A stretch of DNA of 27,525 bases from Candidatus Melainabacteria bacterium (GTDB lineage Bacteria > Cyanobacteriota > Vampirovibrionia > Obscuribacterales > Obscuribacteraceae), in contig PSRH01000143.1 in assembly GCA_003175915.1 (NCBI GenBank), positions 1-27,525 of the forward strand, written 5' to 3'. This document shows positions 1 through 10,200 of the stretch, in pieces. The position numbers and the translations under genes are program-made. The notes under the pieces are model-generated. The model was given only the letters and a program-made list of their open reading frames with translations, did not search any database and was not told where the DNA came from. Position 1 is the stretch's first letter, and the number at the start of each line of letters is the position of its first letter.

Positions 1-3000
1 GCGCAGGGTCTTCTGGCCGTCAGCGATATAACTGGACAAGAATTTGCCTCGTTTTGCAAAAGCGTAGCAACAAACAGCAATCTCTCAGCGGATGTGCGTG
101 GCAGAGCGATCCTGGGCCTATCAGCCTGTATGTTGATAGCTGCTGTAGCTGAGCAAGATCTTGTCAGACGCCTTAACAATGGAGAAGCTGACAGGAACGA
201 ATTTTCTCGTTATCTGATCGATAGTTTCGGAGCCACCAGACAAGACTTGGAAACGTGCCTTCGTTTAATTGCCGCCAACCACAATGCGGACCGAGATTTG
301 AGAGCCCTCTGTGCTGCCGCACTCAATGCTGGTGAGCTTGGCGAATTCCGGCAGTCGGCGCAGGTGCTTCAGACTTTGGCCAACAGCTGGCGCACGTCCA
401 GAGCACAGCCTGCGGGAAGCTTCGCAACGACATTGGTAAGTAACTGGGCACGAGAATTGTCCCAGAGATTAACCGGAACTGAACCGCCGGCCACGATGAG
501 ACGAGTGTTTTTGGCTGCAAACGCACTTGGACTGCTTTCAGATGCTTCCTTTCGCCCAGTATGGCAGGCACAAGACGCCAGCCTCACTGCCAGTCTACTG
601 ACAGGGAACCCCAATCTTGCCCAAATAGGCAACCTCTCGCATTTGCGTCAGCGCTTGACACCAGAGCTAGTAAATGATGCTCTTATATCTTGCGTCAGAC
701 CTTTAGACCCAGAGATTGCCGTACGAGCGGTTGTCGAATTGATACCTCGGATAGGCAACCTTACACCCGAACAGATCTCTAATGGGATAGTTCCCTTAAC
801 AGCGGAGCAAATTAGTAGGCTTAGAAGGGCGGTCATCGATCTCCTTTCGGATCTTAGACGTCCTGGCCAGCGATACCAGGGCACTCCGAACCTTTCGGTA
901 GTCGCTGATGCGTTAGCAACTTTAAGCAATCAGCCAGCTGTAGTCAACGGATTGGATCGGCTCTTTGTCCAACAAAGCGAACAGCGGGAGCACATTAGAA
1001 ATCTATATCGGCAGCGTCTCTTTGAACTCTTGCCTCAGATCTTTATCAGCGCTCCTGAACAGCAGTGGCGCGCTGCTCTAGGGATACTGGGAGACGCGGC
1101 TAGTCCGCGCATAGCTGCGGAAATCAACATTAGTACTCCTGAGTTACGCAGTGCAGCAACAACAGCTATTGGACGCTTACTTGCTGGACGCTCTCTAGCG
1201 CGCAATTATGTTGGCAATCAGAACGGTCCTGTGGCTTTAGATGGCTTGCAGGCACTAGTGCGTCAACCCCACTTCTCTCTCTCGATCGTGAATCAAAATC
1301 TGATTGCAAATGACAGCTCTTTGCTCGCAAGGCTTGAGGCGGCTGTGTTCGACCCAGCACCTTCCGTTAGGCGCGCAGCCGTGGAGGCTCTCCTAATGGC
1401 CAGACCCCTGAGATTATCAAATGGAAGGACGTTACAAGAATTCTGTATCGACCTCCTTCAGACCGAGACCGATCCAGCCGTGCTCGTCACTCTACGAAGA
1501 GTTGAGTTTTTAGAGCGCGCACCAGATCCTACATCGCCTGATTACATACACGATTTCCAGAGAGCGCGCCACGATCTCCTCTTTTCTCTACATTGCCGAG
1601 GAGAAAGATCGCTGGCGGGAATGCCTCAATTTATTTTTGCAAATCTCTCTACCACCGCCAGGTTATTCGGGACACCGAATAACACTCCTTACAATGCAGA
1701 ATATCACTCTCTCAATCGCGCTGCACTGAGAACTATGGCTTTAGGAAATAACTCAGATGCAATGAACGCATTGAAAGCGATTGCCTACATAATCGTTGCC
1801 AATGGCCGCCCGTTCGAAAGGGGACTGCAGCAGTCCGGCGCGGTTTCAGATGCCGTCGCAATCATGAGAGAACTCACTACACAGATTAATCCTGGCGCTA
1901 ACGCGCAGCGCGCCCGCGACGCCCTTTGGGCTCTAGAATTATGCCTCGTTTTGAATCCAAATCTTTCTCCAGCTAATCGCAAAGAACTGATGGAGAGTTA
2001 CATCAGCCTCTTAGAGCGGATGCCGGCTGACCCTTCTCTGAGGCACAGAGCAGCAATTGTTGCTGGAATAGTGCTCGAACGCGACTTCGTATCATCGCCC
2101 GATTCGGTTTCGTCCGAGGATTTGCAAACTGCTTGTCTACGGCTGCTAGGAACATACAGAACTCGAGCTACCATGCCAATCCTTGAAATCATTCACCGAG
2201 CAAATCGCAATACCCCAATCACTGCTGCTGCTCGTACGCTTCTAGAGCAACTCAGAGCAGATCCGAATATTAATAGACCGGGTACTCTTGGCGGTCCTTT
2301 AAGAGGTTCCGTCGCTTTTGATGAAGCCTATGAAATTCTTTGGCAACAAATAATCAGCAGCCCTGAGTCTATATACGTGAGGCCGTTTCAACCGTTCCGA
2401 ATCATTGCAATTGCGCCTAACGGTGACAGAGTGGCAGTAAATGTCCTACAAGACGAATTACCGCCCGGCGCCTCCGACAGAACTCGACTGCTCAGGAACT
2501 TGTCTAACGGGGCTTGGTTCCGAAATCCGGACCATCACCGCTACGCTCCATATCTCTGGCATCTCCTTCCCAACGGGTACGGATTGCGAGACAACCCTAA
2601 TCCAGAAAGAGCCTTCACTGGTCTACTGGAGCTTGCACGGCGAAATGCACCAAGGCCGAACCAGACTCCGAACCAGCAAGCGACCGAACTTAGACTGCAA
2701 AGTCAAGCGCGCCTGGCACTGGCATGGATTGTTGCTGTCAATGGAGAAGGTTTGGTCCATTCTCTTCGAGACGATTTCGTGGCAAGAGCAGCTCAAACCC
2801 TTGCACAAATTTCCTCCCAAAGACTGGATGGACTGGCAGACCTTGACTTTGTGATCGAAAGTACGCTCGTTGGACAGCCGTTAATGTCTCAGGACAGAGC
2901 AGTGCGAAATCATATGATTACGGCGCTCTGGAACCGATGTCAGACGAATAGAGGCAGCATAACCAACCCAAGAGCTGCACTTATTCTTGCCGGAGCATTG

Positions 3001-4647
3001 CGCTCGGAGTATCAAACCATGCCGCGCCCACACGAGCAAGGATTTGAAATGAGCTGTCAAATACAGACTAGAATTCTGGATTATTTGCAGCAACTCGGGC
3101 ACCGCATGTGTGCACCTGTCGTAGAGGCGCTGGCAATGCATCATCCCGTTCCTGCAGTGCGGGCAAGAGCAGAACAAACGCTAATAACACTGTATGATAA
3201 TGTTTGGCGCCTTTGGAGCCAGACAGCGAATGACAATGTCACTGCTCCAACCTTGAGAGCCAACGCTCTGAGAACTGCTCTCAATGCAAACGGCGAGCAC
3301 AACCCTACGGTCCAGGCGATTCTCAGTGCTTATCGCGGCAGGCCAGTTATCACTGGTGATCCGCGATACCAACTCTATCTAGCAGGACTTTCCGATCAGC
3401 GCCCTCACGTAAGATTGGCATGCTCACTTGTGGCTCTACGCGCAGAGAATACTGCCTTTTCGCAATCAGATAGGGAGCGAGCCCGTACCATTTGTGCTCA
3501 CCTTGCCCTACATGGATTGCATATTGGTATGCGACAGTCAGCCAGATCTGTCCTCATCGACAACCTCCCCAATGGTGTGTACAGAGTGCAGCCAGTGGCA
3601 GGAACGGAAATCAACATGGTCAAAACCGCCAATTCCTTCACGCTTTGTGAGACGACCAATGGCAGAGTAAGTGCTGTTCTTCTCAATGATGGCCGGATAA
3701 GACGATTCTTCTATGATGATCAGAATCGCCTATCCCGATATATCTCTGAGGACAATACCGAGTATTCAGTTGTACAGAGAAACAATGGTCAGCTGACTTG
3801 GTCCAACGGCAGAGGGTTGCAATTCGTTTCTCCTGATCAACCTGTAACTATCGATGGCGCGCTACAACATGGTATTCGATTACAAATATCGCGAGTGGAT
3901 TATCCCGATGGTTTCTTCCGAGAATTTCGGCATGACGGCGAAACCCTAGTCTACCTTAACGAAAATGGTACTCAATACGAGCGGATTAGAGAGGGTAATG
4001 CCTATACCGATGTCTGGCGGATCAATGGAAGCAATACCAATCTTTGGATTGGCCCAATGTATGTTACTAGCAATGGTGTATTCACAGAATTTCGCCGATC
4101 TTCTGCCTCGACCCGCACAGTACATCCCGACGGCAGAAATGAATGGGCGACAGTGACTCAAACTCTGAGAATGGGAAACAACCGCGAGCTCACGGTCTAT
4201 CCTGATGGACGACACGTTCTTAGAACAATAGGGGCAGGTCCCAACCAGTACCCGAATGCCACGGTCGTTCTCGAAAATGGATGTCAACTTCAGCAGTTTG
4301 CCCACGGTGGTTCAGTCTTACGCAGAGGTAATCTCGTCGAGACCATCACCTATTCACCAAGAGGACAGCACCCAGAATGGCCACCTGTTCGACATTTCGA
4401 ATACAACTCAGCCGGCGATCTAATCGGAATGAGGTATCGACTCTATAATCAAGACATCAGATGGACAAGGATTCTAGATCAACAAAACCGCCCAACGCGA
4501 CAATGGAGGCAAACAGGCGATGGGATTACCCGCAACTACACAGGTTTACTTTTTGTCGTTGAAGACAATCATCCAAACCGTAATAATGTTTGCTTCGTCC
4601 CTGATGCTGGTGGCGGCTGGGGACACACATTTGATCCAGACCGCTAG
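1..4647 (+). CDS. Giant HEAT-like repeat protein with RHS/YD-like C-terminus (5' partial)
   Basis: The frame is open from base 1, so the start lies upstream of the window. The GTG at 94 is an internal codon: codons 1-31 before it already align with the downstream paralogue (AQGLLAVSDITGQEF here, AQGMMAVHDITAQEF there). Codons 1 to about 1234 are alpha-helical, with HEAT-like units such as DPEIAVRAVVELI, APSVRRAAVEALLMARP and HPVPAVRARAEQTL. From about base 3690 to the stop the protein changes to beta-rich, RHS/YD-like units: FFYDDQNRLSRYISED, VDYPDGFFREFRHDG, VHPDGRNEW, VYPDGRHVL and FEYNSAGDLIGMRY. HEAT repeats usually form protein-binding scaffolds and YD repeats form shells or surface fibres, so a large extracellular or envelope protein is plausible. 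No catalytic motif was seen. It is convergent with the minus-strand gene ending at 4700. The exact function is unknown. Confidence 0.88.
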   Translation, partial: AQGLLAVSDITGQEFASFCKSVATNSNLSADVRGRAILGLSACMLIAAVAEQDLVRRLNNGEADRNEFSRYLIDSFGATRQDLETCLRLIAANHNADRDLRALCAAALNAGELGEFRQSAQVLQTLANSWRTSRAQPAGSFATTLVSNWARELSQRLTGTEPPATMRRVFLAANALGLLSDASFRPVWQAQDASLTASLLTGNPNLAQIGNLSHLRQRLTPELVNDALISCVRPLDPEIAVRAVVELIPRIGNLTPEQISNGIVPLTAEQISRLRRAVIDLLSDLRRPGQRYQGTPNLSVVADALATLSNQPAVVNGLDRLFVQQSEQREHIRNLYRQRLFELLPQIFISAPEQQWRAALGILGDAASPRIAAEINISTPELRSAATTAIGRLLAGRSLARNYVGNQNGPVALDGLQALVRQPHFSLSIVNQNLIANDSSLLARLEAAVFDPAPSVRRAAVEALLMARPLRLSNGRTLQEFCIDLLQTETDPAVLVTLRRVEFLERAPDPTSPDYIHDFQRARHDLLFSLHCRGERSLAGMPQFIFANLSTTARLFGTPNNTPYNAEYHSLNRAALRTMALGNNSDAMNALKAIAYIIVANGRPFERGLQQSGAVSDAVAIMRELTTQINPGANAQRARDALWALELCLVLNPNLSPANRKELMESYISLLERMPADPSLRHRAAIVAGIVLERDFVSSPDSVSSEDLQTACLRLLGTYRTRATMPILEIIHRANRNTPITAAARTLLEQLRADPNINRPGTLGGPLRGSVAFDEAYEILWQQIISSPESIYVRPFQPFRIIAIAPNGDRVAVNVLQDELPPGASDRTRLLRNLSNGAWFRNPDHHRYAPYLWHLLPNGYGLRDNPNPERAFTGLLELARRNAPRPNQTPNQQATELRLQSQARLALAWIVAVNGEGLVHSLRDDFVARAAQTLAQISSQRLDGLADLDFVIESTLVGQPLMSQDRAVRNHMITALWNRCQTNRGSITNPRAALILAGALRSEYQTMPRPHEQGFEMSCQIQTRILDYLQQLGHRMCAPVVEALAMHHPVPAVRARAEQTLITLYDNVWRLWSQTANDNVTAPTLRANALRTALNANGEHNPTVQAILSAYRGRPVITGDPRYQLYLAGLSDQRPHVRLACSLVALRAENTAFSQSDRERARTICAHLALHGLHIGMRQSARSVLIDNLPNGVYRVQPVAGTEINMVKTANSFTLCETTNGRVSAVLLNDGRIRRFFYDDQNRLSRYISEDNTEYSVVQRNNGQLTWSNGRGLQFVSPDQPVTIDGALQHGIRLQISRVDYPDGFFREFRHDGETLVYLNENGTQYERIREGNAYTDVWRINGSNTNLWIGPMYVTSNGVFTEFRRSSASTRTVHPDGRNEWATVTQTLRMGNNRELTVYPDGRHVLRTIGAGPNQYPNATVVLENGCQLQQFAHGGSVLRRGNLVETITYSPRGQHPEWPPVRHFEYNSAGDLIGMRYRLYNQDIRWTRILDQQNRPTRQWRQTGDGITRNYTGLLFVVEDNHPNRNNVCFVPDAGGGWGHTFDPDR

Positions 4648-4699
4648 TTTTTTAAGAAGACGCCCTGTCGATTGAGATCAGTTCCTATAGCGCAATTGG

Positions 4700-7030
4700 T
4701 TAATGACCAGAAAGAAAATGTCTGATTACTTCTTGGGCAACGACAAGATATGGAATCAACCTCCCACCGTAACGAGCCATGCCATTCCTAAATGAACCCA
4801 GCAAGCTAGTTCTAGTTGTCGTGTGTTGAGGATGGTGTGGGTTAGCAAATCTGTTGTATCTTTCCCGCGCTGTTCGAGCTTGCTCTTCGAGTGCTTGGCG
4901 TGGCTGTCCCTCTGGCGCCGTTCGTGCTCGCTCTTCAAGGCTACGCACTTCCGCCTCCATGCGTTGCAAAAGGCGCTGATGAATTTCCTGATCCGTCAGC
5001 TCTCTACCCTGTTCGCTCCGCATTCGCAGTCGCCCGCTCTCATCTATCCACATATGCCCCTCAGGGCAAGCTCCAAGCGGTCTTTCCATACCTAATCTAG
5101 CCCGATCATTGTTGACGTTTTCGGGTACAACTAGTTGATTATTCTCGTTCATCCGGAACTGTAGCCAGTTCTCGACTGCAGCTGCATCAGTTAAGACCTG
5201 ATTGGTATGCTGAAGATTTGTTCTTTGTTCAGGAGAAAGCTGTAGATTTGGCTCCATGCGATAAAGTTGACCATATAAGCTCGCCAATGTTTCATGCAGT
5301 ACTGGTCCCGATGTACTTAGTCGACTTGGCGGCAATTCGATGTTAACGGCCTGCAATTGCGGTTGTCCGTTCGCGCCCAGACCGTAGACCAACGTTTGTC
5401 TTGCTACTACGCCTCCGTTGGTGTGTTCCAGGGCTGGATTCACAATGACATGAATGCGATTGCGTATATTTTCTGGAAGATTTATCATTTCATGAGCCGC
5501 AAATTCTCTCACGAAATCTGTCAGGCGGTTTGAGAGTTCAGCTGATTCTATCGGGAATGAATTCAGCTCGCCAATGAGCGTCATGCAACGCGACTGATAC
5601 AGATTTAGCGCCTGAGGATTAAAGAATCGATTACCATTATTCCGAGAACTTGCGGTATCAAAAGCGGTTAATATCGATTCTGTTCTCGTCTGTGTGGTAT
5701 CACCGGCAATCTCGAAGAGCTGGCGCGCCGATATATCTGTTGCACGTTCAACACGCTGCCTGAGTGCCACTTCCGGGTCTATGCGGCTTGCTTCGGCTTG
5801 TTCAGTCGGCTGACGTTGAGCGGTTTCCTGTCCGGTGTCCTGGCGTGCTGCCGTTTCCGGTTCGCGTACCTGCCGTTCTGCAGGTTGCCTGCCTCTAATC
5901 TCCTCGGCTTGCGCTCGAGCGCGGTCTGCTTCTGCATCTGCCTGTCGTGCTTGTGCTTCATCACGTGCGATTCGCGCGTTTGATTCTCTTCGATTACGCA
6001 GGTAGCCAGGAAGGCGGGACAGTCCGTAGAGAGCCGCAAGCACCGCTGAGGGCCCACCAATGCCCAATACTAAGGGGCCATAATTGTCCCACCAAGTGGG
6101 TTCGGCTGCTTCTGCCACAGCTGTTGATCCACCGATTAGCGCGCGGGCCGTTATTTGTTGCGCTTGACGATCGTTGACTTCCCCAACGCGTATCGGTTGA
6201 TTTCCGACCCGGTTGTCTCCAGCATTTGCTTGTTGGGCCGCTGGATCAGGTAAAATTCCTTGCCGAACGTCTAAGCTTTCCAGATCTAGTCCGTCCGCAA
6301 GTCGCGTTGAATTTCTCGGTGGATGCACCACATACAGCGGCGGGTTATGAGTTTGCAAACGCGTATTCAGCTGCGTTCGGACATTCTCTCGCTGACCTGC
6401 CGGCACGGTCCGCCATAGAGCTCTGAAACGCGCCCGAATCGCCGCGGCTTCTCCACCAGCCTGACCAGCTCGAAAATATTCTCCGATCAGACCATTTAGA
6501 TCACGTACTGCTGCCTCATTCCAGAACCGATTGTCTATGGGTATCGGAACAATCCTCACCGTTTCCGATCTTTCACCAACCGTTTGGCGAAACGTACCCT
6601 CGATGGTAGCAGGACGTGATGGATTGTTGGATCCAGGCACGACATTGAGATTGAAATGATATCCCCTCAAATTTGCATTGTTTAGGTATGTACATAACTC
6701 GCCGGCAACCCTTTCCCGATCGGCTTGATCAGTACAGCCGTTCAATATACCAGCCATTTGCCGAATCAATCGAGCGCCTTCGTCACTCGGTCTACCCGGA
6801 CGAATACCTGCTTGCGCCGGTCCTGCTCCCCTGAGCATTTCTCTGCAATAGTTTATGATCGGTTGCCTCAGCTCTGTTTCATTTACGTTACGGATCTGGG
6901 AAACAAAAAGATTGTCGCCCAGTCGTTCCCTCTCTTCACCGGAAAGTAAATCAAGCAGCTGGCTTTCTCTAAGTAACGGCGAGACCAATGTCCTTCTAGT
7001 CCTACTGCTTAAATTGTCAAACTCTCTCAT
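4700..7030 (-). CDS. Membrane-anchored coiled-coil protein, unknown family (copy 1)
   Basis: A 776-residue protein that I do not recognise. The N-terminal part (residues 1 to about 310) is a conserved soluble domain shared with the paralogue at 16067-18370. Shared blocks include SPLLRE.QLLDLL, INYCREMLRGAGP and PLYVVHPPRN. One hydrophobic segment follows at about 316-340 (PLVLGIGGPSAVLAALYGL). Next is a charged Ala/Gln/Arg-rich coiled-coil region at about 350-420. The C-terminal domain holds LHETLASLYGQLYRM, a second coiled coil near 690-720, and a final amphipathic stretch (GGRLIPYLVVAQEVIRHFL). There is no signal peptide. The start is well supported: GGGAG lies 8 bases upstream of the ATG, and the same GGAGATAAGA..ATGAGAGAGT context precedes the paralogue. 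A direct-repeat promoter box lies 56 bases upstream. Convergent with one giant repeat gene and divergent from the other, it may be their membrane partner (inference). Confidence 0.87.
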   Translation of the reverse strand: MREFDNLSSRTRRTLVSPLLRESQLLDLLSGEERERLGDNLFVSQIRNVNETELRQPIINYCREMLRGAGPAQAGIRPGRPSDEGARLIRQMAGILNGCTDQADRERVAGELCTYLNNANLRGYHFNLNVVPGSNNPSRPATIEGTFRQTVGERSETVRIVPIPIDNRFWNEAAVRDLNGLIGEYFRAGQAGGEAAAIRARFRALWRTVPAGQRENVRTQLNTRLQTHNPPLYVVHPPRNSTRLADGLDLESLDVRQGILPDPAAQQANAGDNRVGNQPIRVGEVNDRQAQQITARALIGGSTAVAEAAEPTWWDNYGPLVLGIGGPSAVLAALYGLSRLPGYLRNRRESNARIARDEAQARQADAEADRARAQAEEIRGRQPAERQVREPETAARQDTGQETAQRQPTEQAEASRIDPEVALRQRVERATDISARQLFEIAGDTTQTRTESILTAFDTASSRNNGNRFFNPQALNLYQSRCMTLIGELNSFPIESAELSNRLTDFVREFAAHEMINLPENIRNRIHVIVNPALEHTNGGVVARQTLVYGLGANGQPQLQAVNIELPPSRLSTSGPVLHETLASLYGQLYRMEPNLQLSPEQRTNLQHTNQVLTDAAAVENWLQFRMNENNQLVVPENVNNDRARLGMERPLGACPEGHMWIDESGRLRMRSEQGRELTDQEIHQRLLQRMEAEVRSLEERARTAPEGQPRQALEEQARTARERYNRFANPHHPQHTTTRTSLLGSFRNGMARYGGRLIPYLVVAQEVIRHFLSGH

Positions 7031-7068
7031 CCTCTTATCTCCCGCATATTATAAGGATCGATATCGCA

Positions 7069-7101
7069 AGACTAACAAGGCAAGTTTGACCAAGACTTGA
7101 C
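7069..7101 (-). promoter_or_regulatory. Direct-repeat promoter A, driving the 7030 gene
   Basis: Read on the minus strand, 7101-7086 is GTCAAGTCTTGGTCAA. Two TCAA half-sites lie 11 bp apart. An 11-base spacer leads to TAGTCT (7074-7069), a TANNNT -10 hexamer. The expected transcript would start near 7062, giving a leader of about 30 bases before the ATG at 7030. There is no TTGACA-like -35 at the usual distance, and the repeat occupies that place. That is typical of promoters depending on a PhoB/OmpR-type activator. Confidence 0.68.
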
Positions 7102-7116
7102 GGCGCGCCCACTGGC

Positions 7117-7130
7117 CATACGGTTTTTCC
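7117..7130. promoter_or_regulatory. CGGTTT box in divergent region 1
   Basis: CATACGGTTTTTCC is nearly identical to 18476-18489 (CATGCGGTTTTTCC), and the core recurs at 24316-24325 (CATGCGGTTT). The CGGTTT core begins 20 bases from the end of minus-strand box A and 37 bases before plus-strand box B. These distances are repeated in the other duplicated intergenic region, so this is probably a second protein-binding site. What binds it is unknown. Confidence 0.45.
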
Positions 7131-7157
7131 CATGTTCTAGGAAGATCTCGAGAGAAT

Positions 7158-7190
7158 GCCAAGATCTGGTCAACTAGAATTGGCTAGGGT
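7158..7190 (+). promoter_or_regulatory. Direct-repeat promoter B, driving the 7265 gene
   Basis: GCCAAGATCTGGTCAA (7158-7173) is followed by an 11-base spacer and TAGGGT (7185-7190), giving a predicted start near 7197 and a leader of about 68 bases. It is the mirror partner of promoter A, with 56 bases between the two boxes. The first half-site is slightly degenerate (CCAA for TCAA). The core AGATCT also occurs at 7143-7148 and 7223-7228, flanking the box. Confidence 0.65.
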
Positions 7191-7264
7191 ATCGGGAGAG
7201 CAATTGCTCACAGTAATGTCTGGAGATCTGGACATTTGCTCCTGCATTTGTCGAAGGTATACCA

Positions 7265-10200
7265 ATGTTCGATCGAACTGACGATCAGCGGGGAAGTTTA
7301 AATATCCGCCTTTCCATGGTCAGAGAAGGTTGGCCGCTGCCAGTACGCAGGACGATTGCCCCCGGTCAAGTCCTCTATTGCGCGGCTGAAGCTTTGCCAA
7401 TTCAGGATCAGCCGGCCCCGGCACCAGTTGCCCAGCTTTCACCGGCTGATCGACGCCGGCTTCAGTTAGAGCTCATAAATCAATCGGCCAATCTGGACAA
7501 TGATGCCATTATTGCGCTCCTCCCTGCTCAAGCCAGGCAGGCTCGCACCAACACTCTTCGTGCAAGCATTCGAAGACAGGTTGACGCTCTGATTGAATGC
7601 GTGCGTGCTAACCCCAATGCCGACTCCAACGCCATTCCCTTCCAGAACGGCATGGAGCCACTTTCAATTGACCAGATCACACAAATTCGAAACTTCATAA
7701 ATAACAATCAGAATCTCCAACTCAATAATCTCCGCGATCAAATCGTTCAGGCACGACTCGAACACCAACTGCCTGCAGCATTTCGCAACCTCTTAAGAGA
7801 GCGCCTGCGGAGCGAAGCGGACAGCGGCACCTTTGGGCCTTTGTCACGGGCCATCTACAATCGCGTAAGCACCTGGCTTCAGCAGCAAATCATCAATACC
7901 CTGCAAAATCTCGACGATAGGCTTATGGCTTTCCCTCCAGGATGCCCGGTCGAACCACCTCGGAGCCCTATAAGTAATCGGCATGTTTCTGACGAGCTAT
8001 ATCGAGCGATGATCCGGCGCATGCGACCTGGTGAACCAGGAACTGACATAAACTTTCGATTGCCTACCCTGGCGGGCGACAGCTCACCCACTCCTGAGCA
8101 GTTCAATCAACTCTGGAGAGCACTTAACTGGTTTCGTGATGCCAATGAATTGCTTTCTCCGATTCGTCAGGAAAGTCAACGTCAGGTGATCTCAACACTG
8201 ATCACCCGCTTCAACAGGCCTGGTTGGGCCCGAGAGGGATACGCTGATGTCCAGCAATGGCAGGCAAGAGCGCAGGCCATGATCAACCTGGAGAGTGAAA
8301 TGCGCGCCTGTGCTGAGTTAATCGTCAACATTCACAACCGATTCAATACTTTTCCCCTCGACGGCCTCGTAGGCGGAAATCCGCCCTTCCCAGGCCAGAT
8401 TGAAATACAGAATGGGCGCATCACCCGTATCGTTCCAGATTTACCAGCAACACTCCACTTGCTTGATCCCAATAACCTCTCTAATGAAAACAGAATAAAA
8501 ATTGAGCGCTGCCTTCAATGGCTAGAACACCATGGTCTAAGGGTCAACAGGCAATTGGCCCGTATCTTTGGCGAAGGGGCGAATATATATATGTTGGGAG
8601 ACCATGCCACTGGTGACTTTGCACCTGCAGATCTTGCGGCACTGAGAAACCGGCTACCTGAGAATGTAAGGAATGAATTCAATCTGATCTCGCACGACTT
8701 TGAGGTGCAACCTGGACCTAATAACACCTATCGTGTTACCCCTGTCACTCGTTACCGAAATAGCCCCTGGTATAACTACCTGAATCGAATTGTCGACGGT
8801 ACCGTATACACGGAGCGTGGTGCTACGGAAACCCTGAGGGCCGGTGAACTGGTGCTCGTGAACAGAAGCGGTAGATTTGAGCTTCTGGCAGTTGAGAATT
8901 TGGCTAGTTGGAAATCAAGCCACACAACTTGGACAAACATCCGGGATGGCGTCACAGCAGCAGTAGACCTTTCCATGATCGTGCTGGGAGGCGTGGAAGC
9001 GAGAGCAGCATGGACGGCGGCAGGCCAACTCGCCGCCAGATCTGGAATGGGCGCGGCAAGGAGTTACTTGGCTCGAAGCCTGGCGTTACGCGGCGGTGCC
9101 TGGCATATGGCCCTAGGTGGCACAGGTTTTCTGACCAGTGCTCATTTCAGTGACCCTGCCGTTCATTTTCTAGGAATAAGTGGACGACAGCTTGCGCAGG
9201 CGCGTCACACCGCGATGTTCGTTGACGGCGGTATGATGCTCACAACCGGCCGCGGTATCGGATCCATAGGTACGAGCAGGCAATTGGCCGATCAAACCCA
9301 GCGCGTCATCGCTGAAAGCTTCTGGCTGAGAAATTTTGAGCGTCTTGGGAATTTGGACTTGTTGCACTATACCCCAATTCCTTATATTAGGCTGTCCCCG
9401 AGTGCGGGAGCCGCTATGCGGTTTTCTCAAGCACGTATTGGTTTTGCCCATCTCAGCACTGGCCACTATCTCTTACCTACTCTCCAGGTGGGAATGAGTT
9501 TTGCAAATGTCTTTGGCATGGTTCGCGATGGCCGGCCGCCCACTGGCAATGCATTGGACCCTGCCGGCCTGACAGATCGACTGCCACACACTCCTTTCCT
9601 TGCCCAATATGCTGAACAGCTCCTGACAAACGCCAATATCGATCGCGGACAAATAACTAGATTGCTCGGTTTCATCACCGATAATAGGCCACCCCAGCAA
9701 GCGCCTGAGCGTCGGCGTAATGTTGAACAACAACTTATCGATCAATTCAATCGAAACGGTGCCACAGAACGCGAACGCCTGGCCGTAGGTACTGTGCTTC
9801 TGCTAGAAGCAGCACGCAATACCGCGGATGGTGCCATCCCCGCGCATCTCGGTGAGAATGCCACGGGGTTGTCTTCTCGAACTGTGCGCGATTTTCTTGC
9901 TGCTCGCTATCGCGAAAGTCAAGATCCAGAAATCAGGCTTTTGGCCGCTCAGGGGATGATGGCCGTTCATGACATAACGGCTCAGGAATTTGCCACATTT
10001 TGTATGGCTATGGCCAAAAATAACAATCTCCCGAAAGAGGCTCGCGCTCAAGCCATAATCGGTGTGGCTCTCTGCATGAATATGGCCGGTATAGCGGAAG
10101 CGGAATTAACAAACCGTGTCCGAAACGGTCGCGCTACCGTGGAGGACGTCACCCGCTACATGGTCGATAACTTTGGCGCTACCCACAGAGATCTGCAGAC

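Noticed and set aside
94..96. GTG at 94 as the start of the left-edge giant gene
   Set aside because: The frame is open to base 1 and the 31 codons before it match the paralogue, so the true start is outside the window.
4685..4706. tRNA-like D-arm string (TAGCGCAATTGGTTAATG)
   Set aside because: No matching T-arm (GTTCGAAT-like), anticodon arm or acceptor stem follows, and the sequence runs straight into the 3' end of the minus-strand gene.
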